A stretch of DNA of 64,000 nt from Azophilus sp964638775 (GTDB lineage: Bacteria > Pseudomonadota > Gammaproteobacteria > Pseudomonadales > Azotimanducaceae): assembly GCA_964638775.1 (NCBI GenBank), contig CAZWZH010000040.1, forward strand, positions 17,046-81,045. Reading direction: 5' to 3'. The translations under genes were made by a program, and so were the position numbers. The notes beneath the pieces are model-generated. The model worked only from the letters and a program-made list of their open reading frames with translations. It was not told where the DNA came from and ran no database searches. Positions 45,801 through 54,870 of this stretch are shown in pieces. Numbering within the stretch: the stretch's first letter is position 1; each line of letters starts with the position of its first letter.

Positions 45801-47323
45801 TAACGCCAGACGGGGTGGGCGAGACGACCGTTCTGTTGACGGTGCGATACGATGACGGCACGGTCGAAGAGTACGCCTTTGCGGTGAGCGTGGATCGGCC
45901 CGGACGCGCGGCTACGCCGAGGGTATGGCTGTTTCCGAGCGCTTCCGATCCGGATCGCGAAGGGTTCGCCCGGGTCGTCAACCATTCGGCAAGGGGCGGC
46001 GAGGTACGCATATCCGCGGTCGACGATGCGGGCACGCTTTACGGTCCGGTGACGCTGTCGGTGGAGAGCCGTCAGACCGTTCATTTCAACTCCGGCGACC
46101 TGGAGTCCGGCAATTCCGGCAAAGGCTTGCCGGACGGTGTCGGCTCCGGGAACGGTGACTGGCGCCTGTCGTTCGAGTCCGACCTCGACATCGAGGTGCT
46201 GTCCTACATTCGCACGAAGGACGGTTTCCTCACGTCGATCCACGATGTCGCGCCGGTGGGGCCAGACGGACTGCGGGTGGTCACCTTCAACCCGGCGAGC
46301 AACGCCGACCAGGCCAGCGGGCTGCGGCTGATCAATCCGGGCGATGTCGACGCCTCAGCGACGATTACCGGCGTGGACGACGCGGGCATCTCGCCGGGCG
46401 AGGGCGTGCACGTAACTGTCCCGGCGGGCGGGGCGGTCACGCTGTCATCGGACGAACTGGAGTCGGGATCCAGCTTGGACGGGTCGCTGGGCGACGGCCA
46501 GGGTAAGTGGCGACTGAATGTCGACTCCAATCAGCCGGTCGCGGCGATGAGCTTGCTCGAAAACCGGAATACCGGGCACCTGACGAACCTGTCGACGGCG
46601 CCTCAAGGCTCGAGCGACGGCATCCATCGGGTGCCGCTGTTCCCGTCGGCCTCGGACGCGATGGGGCGGCAGGGATTCCTGCGTGTGGTGAACCGGTCCG
46701 GTCAGTCGGGGGATGTGCGAATCGACGCGCACGACGAATCCGACTGGACTTACGAACCATTGACATTGGCTCTGGCGGCGGGCGAGACGGTCCACTTCAA
46801 CTCGAGCGATCTGGAACTCGGCAATGCGGCGAAAGGGCTCACGGGCAACACGGGCGCGGGAACCGGCGACTGGCGGCTCGCGTTGACCAGCGATCTGGAG
46901 ATCGAAGTGTTTTCCTACATTCGCACCGACGACGGTTTTCTGACCGCGATGCACGACACGGCGCCGCTCGTCGGCGGCGTTTATCAGGTGACGGTATTGA
47001 ACCCGGGCAGCAACGTCAATCAGGTGAGTTCGCTCCGGCTGGTCAATGCTGGCGACGGGGTGGCCGAGGTGACGATCCAGGGGATCGACGATGCGGGCGA
47101 GTGGTCTGGAGAAATCGGGCTGTCACTTCCGGCGGGCGCGGTGCGCGTGTACACGGCGGCGTTGCTGGAGAGCGGCGGCGACGGGTTCGAGGGTGCGCTC
47201 GGCGACGGGGCGGGCAAGTGGCGGCTAACGGTCGTATCGGACCGGCCGATTTCGGTGCTCAGCCTGCTCGAGAGTCCGACGGGACACCTGACGAACCTGT
47301 CGACGGCTCCGCACGATGAATAG
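42803..47323 (+). CDS. Giant secreted reprolysin-like metalloprotease 1
   Basis: The 1506-residue protein has a signal peptide (about 1-26), a propeptide-like domain (27-205; RYGYSLSGQIDGDPHGSVTL), a metzincin catalytic domain (about 208-475) with HEVGHVMGLLHD at 351-362 and Met-turn TIMAY at 403-407, and a BACON-like Ig domain (475-565; DVPASGGEFTVEIDAASSCAW). Leucine-rich repeats follow (565-860), then an Ig/cadherin-like region (880-1035) and four C-terminal modules (1041-1506). ATG 42803 follows AGGGA. Its closest relative is the next gene downstream, with the same domain order throughout, indicating tandem duplication. Likely extracellular; the module array and LRRs may bind surfaces. 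Confidence 0.9.
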   Translation: MAFCRKAVESMAIGALALVPITAVAAEEAVAIEIFTPVGTMEDHRIRAERPGSLASLHDAETDRSESRHAEVLRSRSVVVDLPALAAVREQLEEGGPVQIGLDLFSDVDLIANIARTAKTRYGYSLSGQIDGDPHGSVTLVVHGDILAGAVHSREGTYVIASNNGAIHTVREISGDFECQVDGRPHKALEVGKLGNVPASATSDDDGSEIDLLVLFTQAALDVEGSLRGMRSGIDLAVAWANDAYEAGGVELRLNLVAAVLVDYEESTERGSAGVTNQAFDLEHMVEPGDGLLEEAHELRDAYAADVVHLVVDQPGGGGIAKLLQVDEADPSAYGFSASNSLLSNPQLLAHEVGHVMGLLHDRYEEADFGWDRAGTPFASYSFGYVNQRAFDAGASEDSRWRTIMAYPTQCRHDGFWCDTIQRFSNPHQTYPAGTGDPLGVAGVGSTEAIDGPADAARSLNESRSLIAGFRDSASRCDYRLSEVRRDVPASGGEFTVEIDAASSCAWTGTAFGEHVEITSDAMGNGPGEVQYRVRANDGPARVDYVVLAGEMLAVYQSAAVAPLKVCDRTPQVRDAIANAIGSTCGAVSEFDLLEVRSLELEYQNISNIRRGDFGGLANLVELRLKGNQDLTIEDGAFDDLRKLKLLGLCCSDLEEVPSAIGSLRSLSHLYLHGNRIENLAKSAFAGLSELRYLDLSSTGLETLEEGVFSDQRKLLELYLDRNRITDVTKEMLRGPEDLLQLRLNHNPLGKLRPDAFAAIPKLWVLDLRRTQLRTVPSESVANVVSSLYLSDNRIDDLSGTTFPGWSLGRLSLANNALRTLPAGVFAGFTSEACKHGEMELDLSGNPGAPFSLALELDRADSETAVFGSRQAVVRVREGAPWPMTVGVVGTGSSSIRTDVTIENGDTESAPFEVAGTGPVLLRMSAAPRVPLGYSGVRVDLGDALPLFGLDGSVLNAGGTPLVMDLAEAFARNGEDPEISATSSDPRVATADVANGTLTVTPDGVGETTVLLTVRYDDGTVEEYAFAVSVDRPGRAATPRVWLFPSASDPDREGFARVVNHSARGGEVRISAVDDAGTLYGPVTLSVESRQTVHFNSGDLESGNSGKGLPDGVGSGNGDWRLSFESDLDIEVLSYIRTKDGFLTSIHDVAPVGPDGLRVVTFNPASNADQASGLRLINPGDVDASATITGVDDAGISPGEGVHVTVPAGGAVTLSSDELESGSSLDGSLGDGQGKWRLNVDSNQPVAAMSLLENRNTGHLTNLSTAPQGSSDGIHRVPLFPSASDAMGRQGFLRVVNRSGQSGDVRIDAHDESDWTYEPLTLALAAGETVHFNSSDLELGNAAKGLTGNTGAGTGDWRLALTSDLEIEVFSYIRTDDGFLTAMHDTAPLVGGVYQVTVLNPGSNVNQVSSLRLVNAGDGVAEVTIQGIDDAGEWSGEIGLSLPAGAVRVYTAALLESGGDGFEGALGDGAGKWRLTVVSDRPISVLSLLESPTGHLTNLSTAPHDE
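45925..47320 (+). repeat. Coding array of the C-terminal module (protease 1), A-B-A-B
   Basis: Modules begin near 45925 (A), 46276 (B, FNPASNADQAS), 46632 (A, FPSASDAMGRQGF) and 46989 (B, LNPGSNVNQVS). Each A ends with YIRTxDGFLTxxHD; the last B ends LLESPTGHLTNLST. Confidence 0.85.
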
Positions 47324-47423
47324 GCGTCGAGGAAGGGAAAGCCCGGCGCCGTTGCCGAATTCGAATAGAAGGCTGACTTGGAAGACGGTAGGCATTGCGG
47401 TGGATTGGGGATACTGGAAGGCG

Positions 47424-50400
47424 ATGGCGCGGAAACGACGGTCAACCGTTTGCTTCATCATTCTGTTGCAGGCGCCGGCCATTGCGGTTGCCGCGCCGCC
47501 GAATGCGCCGGAAGGGTTGTTTGTGCCGCCGGCTGCCGGGACAGAGTTGGATGGGAGCGGTCATTCTCTTGAGGCGGAGTCCCGTTGGCTTGTCCCCGAG
47601 GGTCGCGGGTCGGAACCTGCACCGGATGGGGATCTGCGCAGTCGCGCGGTTCGTGTCGATCTGGCCCGGCTGGGCTCGGTGCGCGACGAGGTGTTGCTGG
47701 GCGATGATGCGTACGTCCGTCTGAATCTCTTTGATGACGTCGACCTCCGGGCGGTGATCGAGCGATTCACCGAGACGCGCTACGGCTATTCCCTGTCGGG
47801 GCGCATCGACGGCGACCCGCACGGCAGTGTGACGCTCGTCGTCCACGGCGACATCCTCGCTGGCGCGGTTCATTCGCGGCAGGGTAACTTTGTGATCTCT
47901 TCACGCAGTGGATCCGTCCACGTCGTGCGGCAAGTGTCCGGAGATTTCAAGTGTGGCGTCGACGGCCTCCCGCACGGTGCGGACGCGCGGGCTGGTGCTC
48001 AGGACGCCTCGGCGACGGTGATTTCGGATGGGGACGACGGATCGGAGGTCGACCTGCTGGTGGTATTCACGCAAGCCGCGCTCGAGCGTGAGGGCAGCCT
48101 GCGCCGAATGCGCGCAAGCCTGGATCTTGCCGTGGCGTGGACAAATGACGCGTACGAGGTTAGCGGCGTGAGTCTGCGGCTCAATCTCGTTGCAGCGGTG
48201 CAGGTGCGCTACGTGGAGTCGAACAAGTTCGGAAATGCCGGGATATCGAATCAGGACGATGACCTGAACCGACTGGTCGATCCTGCGGACGGGTTTATGG
48301 ATGACGTTCATGCGCTCCGCGACCGCTACGCCGCAGACGTGGTCCATCTGATCGTGGATCAACGCGGTGGGGGTGGCGTGGGCACACTGCTTCGGGTGAA
48401 CGCGGAAGATCCGTCGCAGTGGTCCTTTTCGATCAGTAACAGCGTTGTGTCCGCGCCAGCCTTGTTTGCACACGAACTCGGTCACGTCATGGGGTTGCGG
48501 CATGACCGCTATACGGAAGCGACGTTCGGTGCCTACCAGGGTCGCGACATCCCGCTTCCCTCCTACGCGCACGGTTACGTCAACCAGCGCGGATTCCTGA
48601 GTGGAGCCGGGCAAGGCGCCCGCTGGCGGACGATCATGGCGTACGACTGGCAGTGCCACGACGAAGGGTTCACCTGTCGTGAACTGCCGCGATTCTCGAA
48701 TCCCGAACAGAACTTTCCGGACCAGGGCGGAGATCCGCTTGGCGTGCCGGGCGACCATGCGACGGACGCGGTGGACGGACCCGCGGACGCCGTGCGGAGC
48801 CTGAATGAGACAGCAGGCCTGGTCGCGGGGTTCAGGCAAAGCGCTACGCGGTGCGGCTACCGGCTGTCCGAAGAGCAGCGGGACGTCCCCGCATCCGGTG
48901 GCGAATATTCGTTCGAGGTCGATGCGGATGCATCCTGTGAATGGTCCGCGACCGCGTTCGGGGATTTCGTCTCTGTGGACCCGGACGTCGTGGACGGCGG
49001 TGCGGGGACGGTGAGCTATCGGGTGGAAGCCAACGACGGTCCCGCACGAATCGGATACTTGGTGGTGGCGGGCGAGACGCTGTCGATACGGCAATCTGGC
49101 GCACTGGCGCCGGCAAGCGTTTGCGGGCGCACGTTTCAGGTGCGCGACGCGATTGCCTCGGCCGTCGGTCGCGACTGTGGACGCATATCGGAATTCGACT
49201 TGCTCGAGGTGGGCAAGCTGGACCTCAGACGCCAGCGGATCGATGCGCTGGACGAAGCGGACTTTGCCGGCCTGACCAACCTCTCTGAGTTGGTGCTCGC
49301 TTCGAATCCAATCGGTTCAATGCCGCCCGAGACGTTCAGGGACCTCGCTACCTTAAAGGTTCTCGATCTTGCCAATACTGGCCTGAGCACCGTTCCGGAT
49401 GCGATTGTCGGGCTGTCCACGCTGTGGGATCTCAATCTGGAGAACAATGACCTTGAGCGCATCAGCAGCGACGCATTCGAGAGCCTGTTCGAACTGCGGA
49501 ACCTGAATCTTTGCCGCAACCAAATCCGGACGTTGCCGGACGGAGCGTTCTCCAAGCTTACGAAGCTGGCGCGTCTCGATCTCTGCCACAACAGGATCAG
49601 CGACATCCGGCAGGAGGCATTGCGGGGAGAGTTCGGCCTGGTCCGACTGGACTTGAGCCACAATCCGCTCGGTGAACTCCCCGAGGATCTGTTCTCCGAT
49701 TTCGAGGGATTCTGGTCCCTGTGGTTGCGGGCGACCGGACTTAGAAAACTGCCGCCTGACATGTTTAACGACCTCAGCGTCACGTGGTTGTTGTTGTCTG
49801 ACAATCGGATCGAGGATCTTTCCGGGATCCGGTTGCCCGGCGACAGCATCTCTTGGCTCGATTTGGCGAATAACCGGTTGGAGTCTCTCCCCCGCGGTGT
49901 CTTCGCCGACTTCTCGAGCGAAGCATGCCGGCAGCGCCAGATGGACCTGGACCTGTCTGGCAATCCGGGCGTGCCGTTTCCGCTGGCGTTGGAGCTGGCC
50001 CGGGTCGATGCGGCTACTGGCGCCGCCGGCCCCGCCACCGTAGTCGCGCGCGTGCGTGAAGGAATGCCCTGGCCGGTGACGGTTCGTGTTGCGGCGGAAG
50101 GCGGAGCGTCGTTCACCAGGGAGGTGACGGTACTGAACGGCGAGACGGAGAGCGAGCCGTTCGAAGTGGCGGGTGACGATGTGACCGTGCTCGGTTTCGC
50201 CGAGCGGCCGCGGGTGCCGGGCAGCTACAAGGGTGTGCGGATCGCCCTGGGCGACGATCTGCGGCTGTTCGCGCTCGACGACCGCGAGCTCGGGGTCGGT
50301 AGCGCTCCGCTCTCGATCGACCTGAACGGCGCCGTGGGCAAAGCCGAGGGGTCCTACACCTACGCGGCGCGGTCAAGTGACGCCGCGGTGGCGGGGGTGA

Positions 50401-51929
50401 GCGTGGCGGACGGCCGGCTGCTTGTCGAACCGGCACAGCGGGGTACCATCACGGTGACCGTCACGGCGACGGACGCGGACGGGACGGAGACCGTGCGAAC
50501 GTTCCACGTGCGGGTGGTGTCGCGGTCGATGGCTGTCTCCTACATGCCTCCCGCCATGGATGACCGGCGGCAGGGGTTCGTGCGCGTGATCAACCACTCC
50601 GGGGAATCCGGCGAGGTCCGCATTCAGGCGATTGATGACGACGGCAGGCGATACGGCCCGGCAACGCTGTCGCTGGCGGCGAACGGGACGCACCACTTCA
50701 ACTCGGACGACCTGGAACGGGGCAATGCGAACAAGGGTCTGTCCGGCGGTGTCGGGCCGGGGCAAAGCGGGTGGCGGCTGGAACTGGACAGCGACCTGGA
50801 TATCGAAGTGCTGTCCTACATTCGCACCGCCGACGGCTTCCTGACGGCGATGCACGACGTGGCGCCGGAGAAGGACGGGGTGCACCGGGTGGCGATTTTC
50901 AACCCGGGCAGCAACCTGGATCAGGTGAGCGTGCTGCGCCTGATCAATGCCGGAGACGCGGAGGCCGCTGTGTCGATTCGCGGCATCGACGGGGACGGGG
51001 TGACGCCCGGGGGCGACGTGGAGGTGTCGGTTCCCGCGGGTGCGGCCCGCACGTTGAGCGCGGCGGATCTGGAAGGGGGCATTGGTGTGTCCGGCGCGCT
51101 GGGCGACGGCGCCGGCAAGTGGCAACTGCTGGTATCGTCGGATACGCCGATTCGGGTCATGAGCCTGCTGGAGAGCCCCGGCGGGCACGTGACCAACCTG
51201 TCGACGGCGCCGGATGCAGACGGCGATGCGTGGGCGGTGCCGCTGTTCCCGTCGGCATCCGACGAGTTGGCGCGGCAGGGTTTCGTGCGGGTGATCAACC
51301 ACGGGGAGACGAGTGCGCAGGTGACCGTCAGCGCGTTCGACGAGAGCGACCGCGGCTATGATCCGCTGACGCTGACGGTGAGTGGGCGCAAGACCGTCCA
51401 TTTCAATTCCGACGACCTCGAGCTCGGCAACGAGGCCAAGGGCCTGTCCGGCGGCACCGGCGCCGGGGTTGGCGACTGGCGGCTGGAACTGACGGGCGGA
51501 CCTGATATTGAAGTGCTGTCCTACATTCGGACGCGGAACGGTTTCCTCACCTCGATGCACGAGGTAGTTGCGGGCGTGGCGAACCGCGGCCGGGTCGTGA
51601 CGTTCAATCCGGGCAGGAACGCCGCGCAAGTCAGCCGGCTGCGGCTGATCAATGCCGGCGGGAGCGCCGCGAGCGTGAGGATCGGCGCGGTTGATGACGC
51701 GGGGCGCCCGGCGGTGGAGCCGGTGCGCGCTTCGCTGCCGGCGCACAGCGCGCGGTCGTACACGGCGGCGGAACTCGAGTCCGGCGCTGCGGGACTGGAT
51801 GGAGCGCTGGGCAAGGGCTCAGGCAAGTGGCGGTTCACGGTTGAGTCCGACCGGCCGATCACGGTGATGAGCCTGCTGGAAAGTCCCACCGGGCATCTGT
51901 CGAATCTATCGACGGTTCCGGGAATTTGA
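47424..51929 (+). CDS. Giant secreted reprolysin-like metalloprotease 2
   Basis: The 1501-residue paralog of the upstream protease has a signal peptide (1-24, IAVAA), propeptide-like domain (25-205), metzincin domain (about 207-476) with HELGHVMGLRHD at 350-361 and Met-turn TIMAY at 403-407. A BACON-like domain (476-567; DVPASGGEYSFEVDADASCEW) precedes leucine-rich repeats (567-860), an Ig-like region (900-1030) and four C-terminal modules (1035-1501). ATG 47424 was chosen because it opens on the signal peptide; an earlier in-frame ATG overlaps the previous gene. The two proteases are 100 nt apart. Sequence similarity runs along the full length, with divergence greatest in the LRRs. Confidence 0.9.
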   Translation: MARKRRSTVCFIILLQAPAIAVAAPPNAPEGLFVPPAAGTELDGSGHSLEAESRWLVPEGRGSEPAPDGDLRSRAVRVDLARLGSVRDEVLLGDDAYVRLNLFDDVDLRAVIERFTETRYGYSLSGRIDGDPHGSVTLVVHGDILAGAVHSRQGNFVISSRSGSVHVVRQVSGDFKCGVDGLPHGADARAGAQDASATVISDGDDGSEVDLLVVFTQAALEREGSLRRMRASLDLAVAWTNDAYEVSGVSLRLNLVAAVQVRYVESNKFGNAGISNQDDDLNRLVDPADGFMDDVHALRDRYAADVVHLIVDQRGGGGVGTLLRVNAEDPSQWSFSISNSVVSAPALFAHELGHVMGLRHDRYTEATFGAYQGRDIPLPSYAHGYVNQRGFLSGAGQGARWRTIMAYDWQCHDEGFTCRELPRFSNPEQNFPDQGGDPLGVPGDHATDAVDGPADAVRSLNETAGLVAGFRQSATRCGYRLSEEQRDVPASGGEYSFEVDADASCEWSATAFGDFVSVDPDVVDGGAGTVSYRVEANDGPARIGYLVVAGETLSIRQSGALAPASVCGRTFQVRDAIASAVGRDCGRISEFDLLEVGKLDLRRQRIDALDEADFAGLTNLSELVLASNPIGSMPPETFRDLATLKVLDLANTGLSTVPDAIVGLSTLWDLNLENNDLERISSDAFESLFELRNLNLCRNQIRTLPDGAFSKLTKLARLDLCHNRISDIRQEALRGEFGLVRLDLSHNPLGELPEDLFSDFEGFWSLWLRATGLRKLPPDMFNDLSVTWLLLSDNRIEDLSGIRLPGDSISWLDLANNRLESLPRGVFADFSSEACRQRQMDLDLSGNPGVPFPLALELARVDAATGAAGPATVVARVREGMPWPVTVRVAAEGGASFTREVTVLNGETESEPFEVAGDDVTVLGFAERPRVPGSYKGVRIALGDDLRLFALDDRELGVGSAPLSIDLNGAVGKAEGSYTYAARSSDAAVAGVSVADGRLLVEPAQRGTITVTVTATDADGTETVRTFHVRVVSRSMAVSYMPPAMDDRRQGFVRVINHSGESGEVRIQAIDDDGRRYGPATLSLAANGTHHFNSDDLERGNANKGLSGGVGPGQSGWRLELDSDLDIEVLSYIRTADGFLTAMHDVAPEKDGVHRVAIFNPGSNLDQVSVLRLINAGDAEAAVSIRGIDGDGVTPGGDVEVSVPAGAARTLSAADLEGGIGVSGALGDGAGKWQLLVSSDTPIRVMSLLESPGGHVTNLSTAPDADGDAWAVPLFPSASDELARQGFVRVINHGETSAQVTVSAFDESDRGYDPLTLTVSGRKTVHFNSDDLELGNEAKGLSGGTGAGVGDWRLELTGGPDIEVLSYIRTRNGFLTSMHEVVAGVANRGRVVTFNPGRNAAQVSRLRLINAGGSAASVRIGAVDDAGRPAVEPVRASLPAHSARSYTAAELESGAAGLDGALGKGSGKWRFTVESDRPITVMSLLESPTGHLSNLSTVPGI
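50530..51926 (+). repeat. Coding array of the C-terminal module (protease 2), A-B-A-B
   Basis: Modules begin near 50530 (A), 50887 (B, FNPGSNLDQVS), 51232 (A, FPSASDELARQGF) and 51592 (B, FNPGRNAAQVS). The final copy ends LLESPTGHLSNLST, five codons before the stop. Confidence 0.85.
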
Positions 51930-52084
51930 CAGGCAGCAAGGAGATAAACGGACTGCGATGGCTGCGATATCACTACCGCGAATTGGAAGGACAACCGCGC
52001 CAGTAGCGGCAAGGACTCTGACAAACACGCGGGTAATGCTGGAGTGACGATGACAGGCTCCGGCGGAACCCGCTTCGAGAACTC

Positions 52085-54463
52085 CTAGATCGCGGCTGCA
52101 GTCACCCTGCTCTTCGGTCTCCGGCCGCCATTCCCCGGCCGCGCCATGCGATACCCGACGCCGCGCTGATTGAAAATCCAGTCCGGATTCGACGCGCTGT
52201 CCCCGAGCTTCTCGCGCAGGTTCCTCACAAAGATGCGCACCAGGTTCGAATTGGCATGCGCCCGCCCGGTCCACACCTTGTCCAGAAGCGTCTCGTAGGT
52301 CACGACCCGGCCTGCGCTGACCGCCAGAACGTGCAGAAGATCGAACTCCGTGGCGGTGAGGTCCAGCTCGCGCCCGGCGAGGCGCGCCCGCCGGCGCCCG
52401 TAGTCGACCGAGAGCTCGCCAAGCGTGTACGGTTCGGATTCCTCGCGCTGGCGCAGCGCTGCCCGGATTCGCGCCACGAGTTCCGTCGGCGAAAACGGTT
52501 TGACGATGTAGTCGGCGGCGCCGGCTTCCAGCGCCCTGACAATCGTCTCGTCCCGGCCGTACCCGGAAATGAAGATAACGGGCACTTTGGCAAGCTCCGG
52601 CACCTGCTGCATCAGTTCAATGCCATCCAGCCCGGGCAAAACCAGGTCCATGAGCACCAACCGCGGTTTCTGGGTGCGCAGGAGTTGCGCCATGTCCTGC
52701 CCGTCACCCGTCACCAGCGGGGCGTAGCCGGCGGCATCCAGTGCATTGCGCACAAAACGCAGGGTGCGGGGGTCGTCGTCGACCACCAGGATTCGGTCCG
52801 GTTCCGGCACCTCGCCAGGCAAGGTCGAAACATCCTCGGCGGCCGCATCGGCACGGCCATCCGCGGTTTCCGCAATCGGCAGGGTGAAGCGAATGGTTGC
52901 ACCGTTGTCCTCCCCGGCGCTCTCGGCCCGGATACGCCCGCCGTGGGCTTCCACGAGGCCTTTGCAGATCGCGAGGCCAAGGCCGTAACCCATCGTTGTG
53001 CTGTCTCCGGTGTGCTTGCTGAACAACCCGGGAAGAAGCTCCGCGGCGATCCCCCTCCCGTCGTCGGCCACCGCTACCGCGACGTGCGACCCGTCGCGCG
53101 CCGCAGAAACGCGGATGGAGGAAGACTCGGGCGCGTTGCGGGCCGAGTTCGATAACAGGTTATTCAATACCTGCACGATGCGGCGGCGCTCCGCCATCAC
53201 CCGGGGGAGGTCCGGCGGCAGGTCGATGAGAACCGTGTGGCGCGCGCCCGTGCTCAGGAAGTCGTTTCTTGCCCGCTCCACCAGCGCCGCCAGGTCCGAG
53301 GCTTCGGGCGCAACCGAGAGTGTCCCCGAGTCGATGGCCCCGACATCGAGGAGATCGCCGATGAGGCCCCGCATGTGATCGGCCTGCTCGGCGACTATGC
53401 GATGGAACTCGCGCATTTCGGCCCGGTCCAGGTTCGCCCCATCCTCGAGCAGGGTGACCGCGGAACCCTTTATGGACGAAAGCGGTTGACGAAGCTCGTG
53501 GCTCACCAGAGCCAGAAACTCGGCCCGCAGCCGCTCGATCTCGTCGAGCGGCGCCAGGTCCTGCATGGCCACGACAACCGACTCCACCGCCCCATCGGCC
53601 GACTGAATGGGCGTGGCATTCACCAACACCCGGACACTGCGCCCGTCGGGAACGGAAAGCACAAGCTCTTCCGCGCGCACCGTTTCGCCCTTGGCGAGTT
53701 GCACCGCCAGCGGATACTCGCTGAGCGAGACCTCCCGCCCATCGGCGCGTCGGCACGTGACGATGTCCAGCAGTTCTTCCCGCGGCTGACCCGGCGTGCG
53801 GAGGCTTTCCACAATTCGCCAGACCTCGCGATTGAACTTGACCGGCCGGCCGTCTTTCCCTGCGAATACCACCACGCCCACCGGGGTGGTCTGAACGAGC
53901 GCCTCGAGGTCGGCCCGGGCGCGCCGCTCGTCGCGGTGGATGCGCGCGTTCACAACCGCGGTGGCGGCCTGCGACGCGAACAATGCCAGCAATTCCTCGT
54001 CCTCGGCGGTAAAGGCCCCGCCTCCCGTTTTTTCGGCGAGAAAGAAATGGCCTACGTGCACGCCGCGGTGACGCAATGGCGTACCCTGAAACGTTCGGGA
54101 GAAAATGGGAGCCGGTTCGAAACCGAGCGAGAGCACATAGCCCGAGAGGTCGTCGAGGCGCAGCGGCCCGGCCAGGTCCCTGAAGTGGTCCACCAGGCTC
54201 AGGCCGTCCGGCCAGGCGATCATCCTTTCCTCTTCCTCGGCGGTAAAGCCGGAAGCGACGTAGTCCTGGAATTCGCCGGCTTCATCGGCTGTTACGATGA
54301 CGCCGTACCGGGCGCCGGTGAGCGCCCGGGCGCCCGCCACCACTTCGGCAAGCACGGTGTCGAGGTCGAGACTGGCGCTGATGCGCAGCATGGCGGCGAC
54401 AAGCTCGGAGGTTCTCCCCCGCGTGGCTTCCGGACTGGCGCCGGCCTGTTCGTGCCGTGTCAC
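52085..54463 (-). CDS. Cytoplasmic hybrid sensor kinase with REC and winged-helix output
   Basis: The 792-residue protein has no membrane segment. Domains: GAF (about 18-175), PAS-like (182-305), HisKA with phospho-accepting H322 (SHELRQP), HATPase_c (about 420-530; GYGLGLAICKGLVEAHGG), receiver with D606 (LVLMDLVLPG) and K655, and an OmpR/PhoB winged helix (about 678-775; LTATEFDLLHVL, VWTGRAHANSNLVRIFVRNLREKLG). Sensor, kinase, receiver and DNA-binding output are thus in one chain. GTG 54463 gives an N-terminus of the same length as the paralog at 62000, which supports that start. It is transcribed toward the protease 2 gene, with which it converges. Confidence 0.92.
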   Translation of the reverse strand: MTRHEQAGASPEATRGRTSELVAAMLRISASLDLDTVLAEVVAGARALTGARYGVIVTADEAGEFQDYVASGFTAEEEERMIAWPDGLSLVDHFRDLAGPLRLDDLSGYVLSLGFEPAPIFSRTFQGTPLRHRGVHVGHFFLAEKTGGGAFTAEDEELLALFASQAATAVVNARIHRDERRARADLEALVQTTPVGVVVFAGKDGRPVKFNREVWRIVESLRTPGQPREELLDIVTCRRADGREVSLSEYPLAVQLAKGETVRAEELVLSVPDGRSVRVLVNATPIQSADGAVESVVVAMQDLAPLDEIERLRAEFLALVSHELRQPLSSIKGSAVTLLEDGANLDRAEMREFHRIVAEQADHMRGLIGDLLDVGAIDSGTLSVAPEASDLAALVERARNDFLSTGARHTVLIDLPPDLPRVMAERRRIVQVLNNLLSNSARNAPESSSIRVSAARDGSHVAVAVADDGRGIAAELLPGLFSKHTGDSTTMGYGLGLAICKGLVEAHGGRIRAESAGEDNGATIRFTLPIAETADGRADAAAEDVSTLPGEVPEPDRILVVDDDPRTLRFVRNALDAAGYAPLVTGDGQDMAQLLRTQKPRLVLMDLVLPGLDGIELMQQVPELAKVPVIFISGYGRDETIVRALEAGAADYIVKPFSPTELVARIRAALRQREESEPYTLGELSVDYGRRRARLAGRELDLTATEFDLLHVLAVSAGRVVTYETLLDKVWTGRAHANSNLVRIFVRNLREKLGDSASNPDWIFNQRGVGYRMARPGNGGRRPKSRVTAAAI

Positions 54464-54540
54464 GGACCCTGCGTGTCGCAGCGCGAACGGAATGCGGTTT
54501 CCGGCATTGGTTTCATGTCCGATTCAGGTTCTGCCCACTC

Positions 54541-54852
54541 TTATCCAGCTAATTTAATAATAATAATATACGTATAGACACTATTCACATGAAAAACTAA
54601 CTTATTCTGCCGAAGCCATCGCCGGATTGGACCTTGGACCCGCCATTTGGCGAATCCGGCAAGCCTATCCCAATAGCAGACGAACAGGTTGATCGAGAGA
54701 AAGAGATTGATGAGGACATAGACCACATGGACCCTGCCCGTAACCGCATGGTAGCCGCCGACTCCGAGCGCCGCTATGGACGCGATGGCAACTGTCAGCG
54801 CCACGGCAGGCGCCGCAAATAGAAAAAGCGCGCAAATCAGGCCCGTACGCAC
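54541..54852 (-). pseudogene. Truncated copy of the membrane protein at 60975-61655
   Basis: The first roughly 60 residues (IASIAALGVGGYHAVTG, VYVLINLFLSINLFVCYW) match the N-terminus of the intact protein at 60975-61655. After CYW the sequence diverges, and the last 20 residues are encoded by AT-rich DNA that looks like the promoter of the downstream kinase. The start would be GTG 54852. It probably is a remnant of a duplicated kinase/membrane-protein block; a short functional protein is not excluded. Confidence 0.65.
54571..54601 (-). promoter_or_regulatory. Candidate promoter/operator of the hybrid kinase (copy 1)
   Basis: Reading on the minus strand, GTTAGTTTTTC begins at 54601 and TATACG ends at 54571, within an AT-rich island. 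The same GTTAGTTTTYC plus TATA arrangement precedes the paralogous kinase at 62000, about 80-100 bp from the start in both. Confidence 0.45.
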
Positions 54853-54870
54853 AGCGCCAGGCTCACCGCG

